A DNA stretch of 64,000 nt, taken from contig NZ_JBGJZL010000013.1 in assembly GCF_042610375.1 (NCBI RefSeq), forward strand, positions 1 through 64,000. Direction: 5' to 3'. Shown here one piece after another: positions 63,996 through 64,000 of the stretch (position 1 is its first letter; each line of letters starts with the position of its first letter). Source of the DNA: CTSoil-075 sp042610375. GTDB taxonomy: Bacteria; Bacillota; Negativicutes; DSM-13327. The notes below the pieces were generated by a model. The model did no database searches, was not told where the DNA came from, and was given only the letters and a program-made list of their open reading frames with translations. Made by a program: the position numbers and the translations under genes.

Positions 63996-64000
63996 GCAAC

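Overview
The window looks like a chromosomal segment of a low-GC, anaerobic Firmicute with an outer membrane (class Negativicutes, Pelosinus/Sporomusa-like). This is inferred from Firmicute-type AGGAGG ribosome sites next to a TolC/RND/adaptor efflux system that needs two membranes, a full anaerobic (cbi) cobalamin pathway, and LutB/LutC-type lactate oxidation. Species cannot be fixed from the sequence alone. Almost everything is on the minus strand; the lut operon and the IS6-family copies are the main exceptions.

Accessory half (1-35.2 kb). (i) 0.2-7.3 kb: a tight five-gene minus-strand operon of a dynamin-like GTPase, a tail-anchored small protein, a HerA-type ATPase, a repeat-containing protein with a toxin-like C-terminal HH...DH domain, and a small last gene that could be its immunity protein. 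I do not recognise this combination as a named system and regard it as the best candidate for something undescribed. (ii) 7.9-18.6 kb: a loose set of mostly unrecognised genes (VWA protein, GGDEF protein, WYL regulator, TPR-like protein and several hypotheticals). A shared palindrome, TAGACAATWAATGTCC, lies upstream of at least three of them. The region is broken up by a complete IS21-family element with a 4-bp target duplication and by a serine-recombinase remnant. (iii) 18.8-22.5 kb: a decay zone holding an M28 peptidase with an in-frame stop and three IS6-family copies in different states. (iv) 22.5-33.1 kb: SbcCD followed by a three-gene Lamassu/ABC-3C-type defence operon (DUF4297/Cap4-like nuclease, small middle component, zinc-hook SMC-like ATPase). 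(v) 33.1-35.2 kb: 2.2 kb without a convincing gene, holding dispersed repeats, strong hairpins and a tRNA/tmRNA 3'-end-like scar.

Core half (35.2-64 kb). A cobalamin riboswitch controls cbiD-E-T-F-G-H-J-C-A, cobU, cbiP, cbiB and cobS. A second promoter drives pduX-cobD-cobC, which make the aminopropanol-phosphate linker. cbiL, the cobalt chelatase and cobT are not in the window. Divergently, lutC and a fused lutB-lutA oxidise lactate; their leader carries a GntR-type operator and an octamer array with a 23-bp period. Next come an NlpC/P60 hydrolase, a Met/His-rich lipoprotein and a CusA/CusB/TolC copper/silver efflux set, preceded by a 33-codon membrane peptide and 11-bp direct repeats. The window ends with larE-larB (nickel-pincer cofactor), a ferredoxin-like aldo/keto reductase and a short conserved-looking hypothetical.
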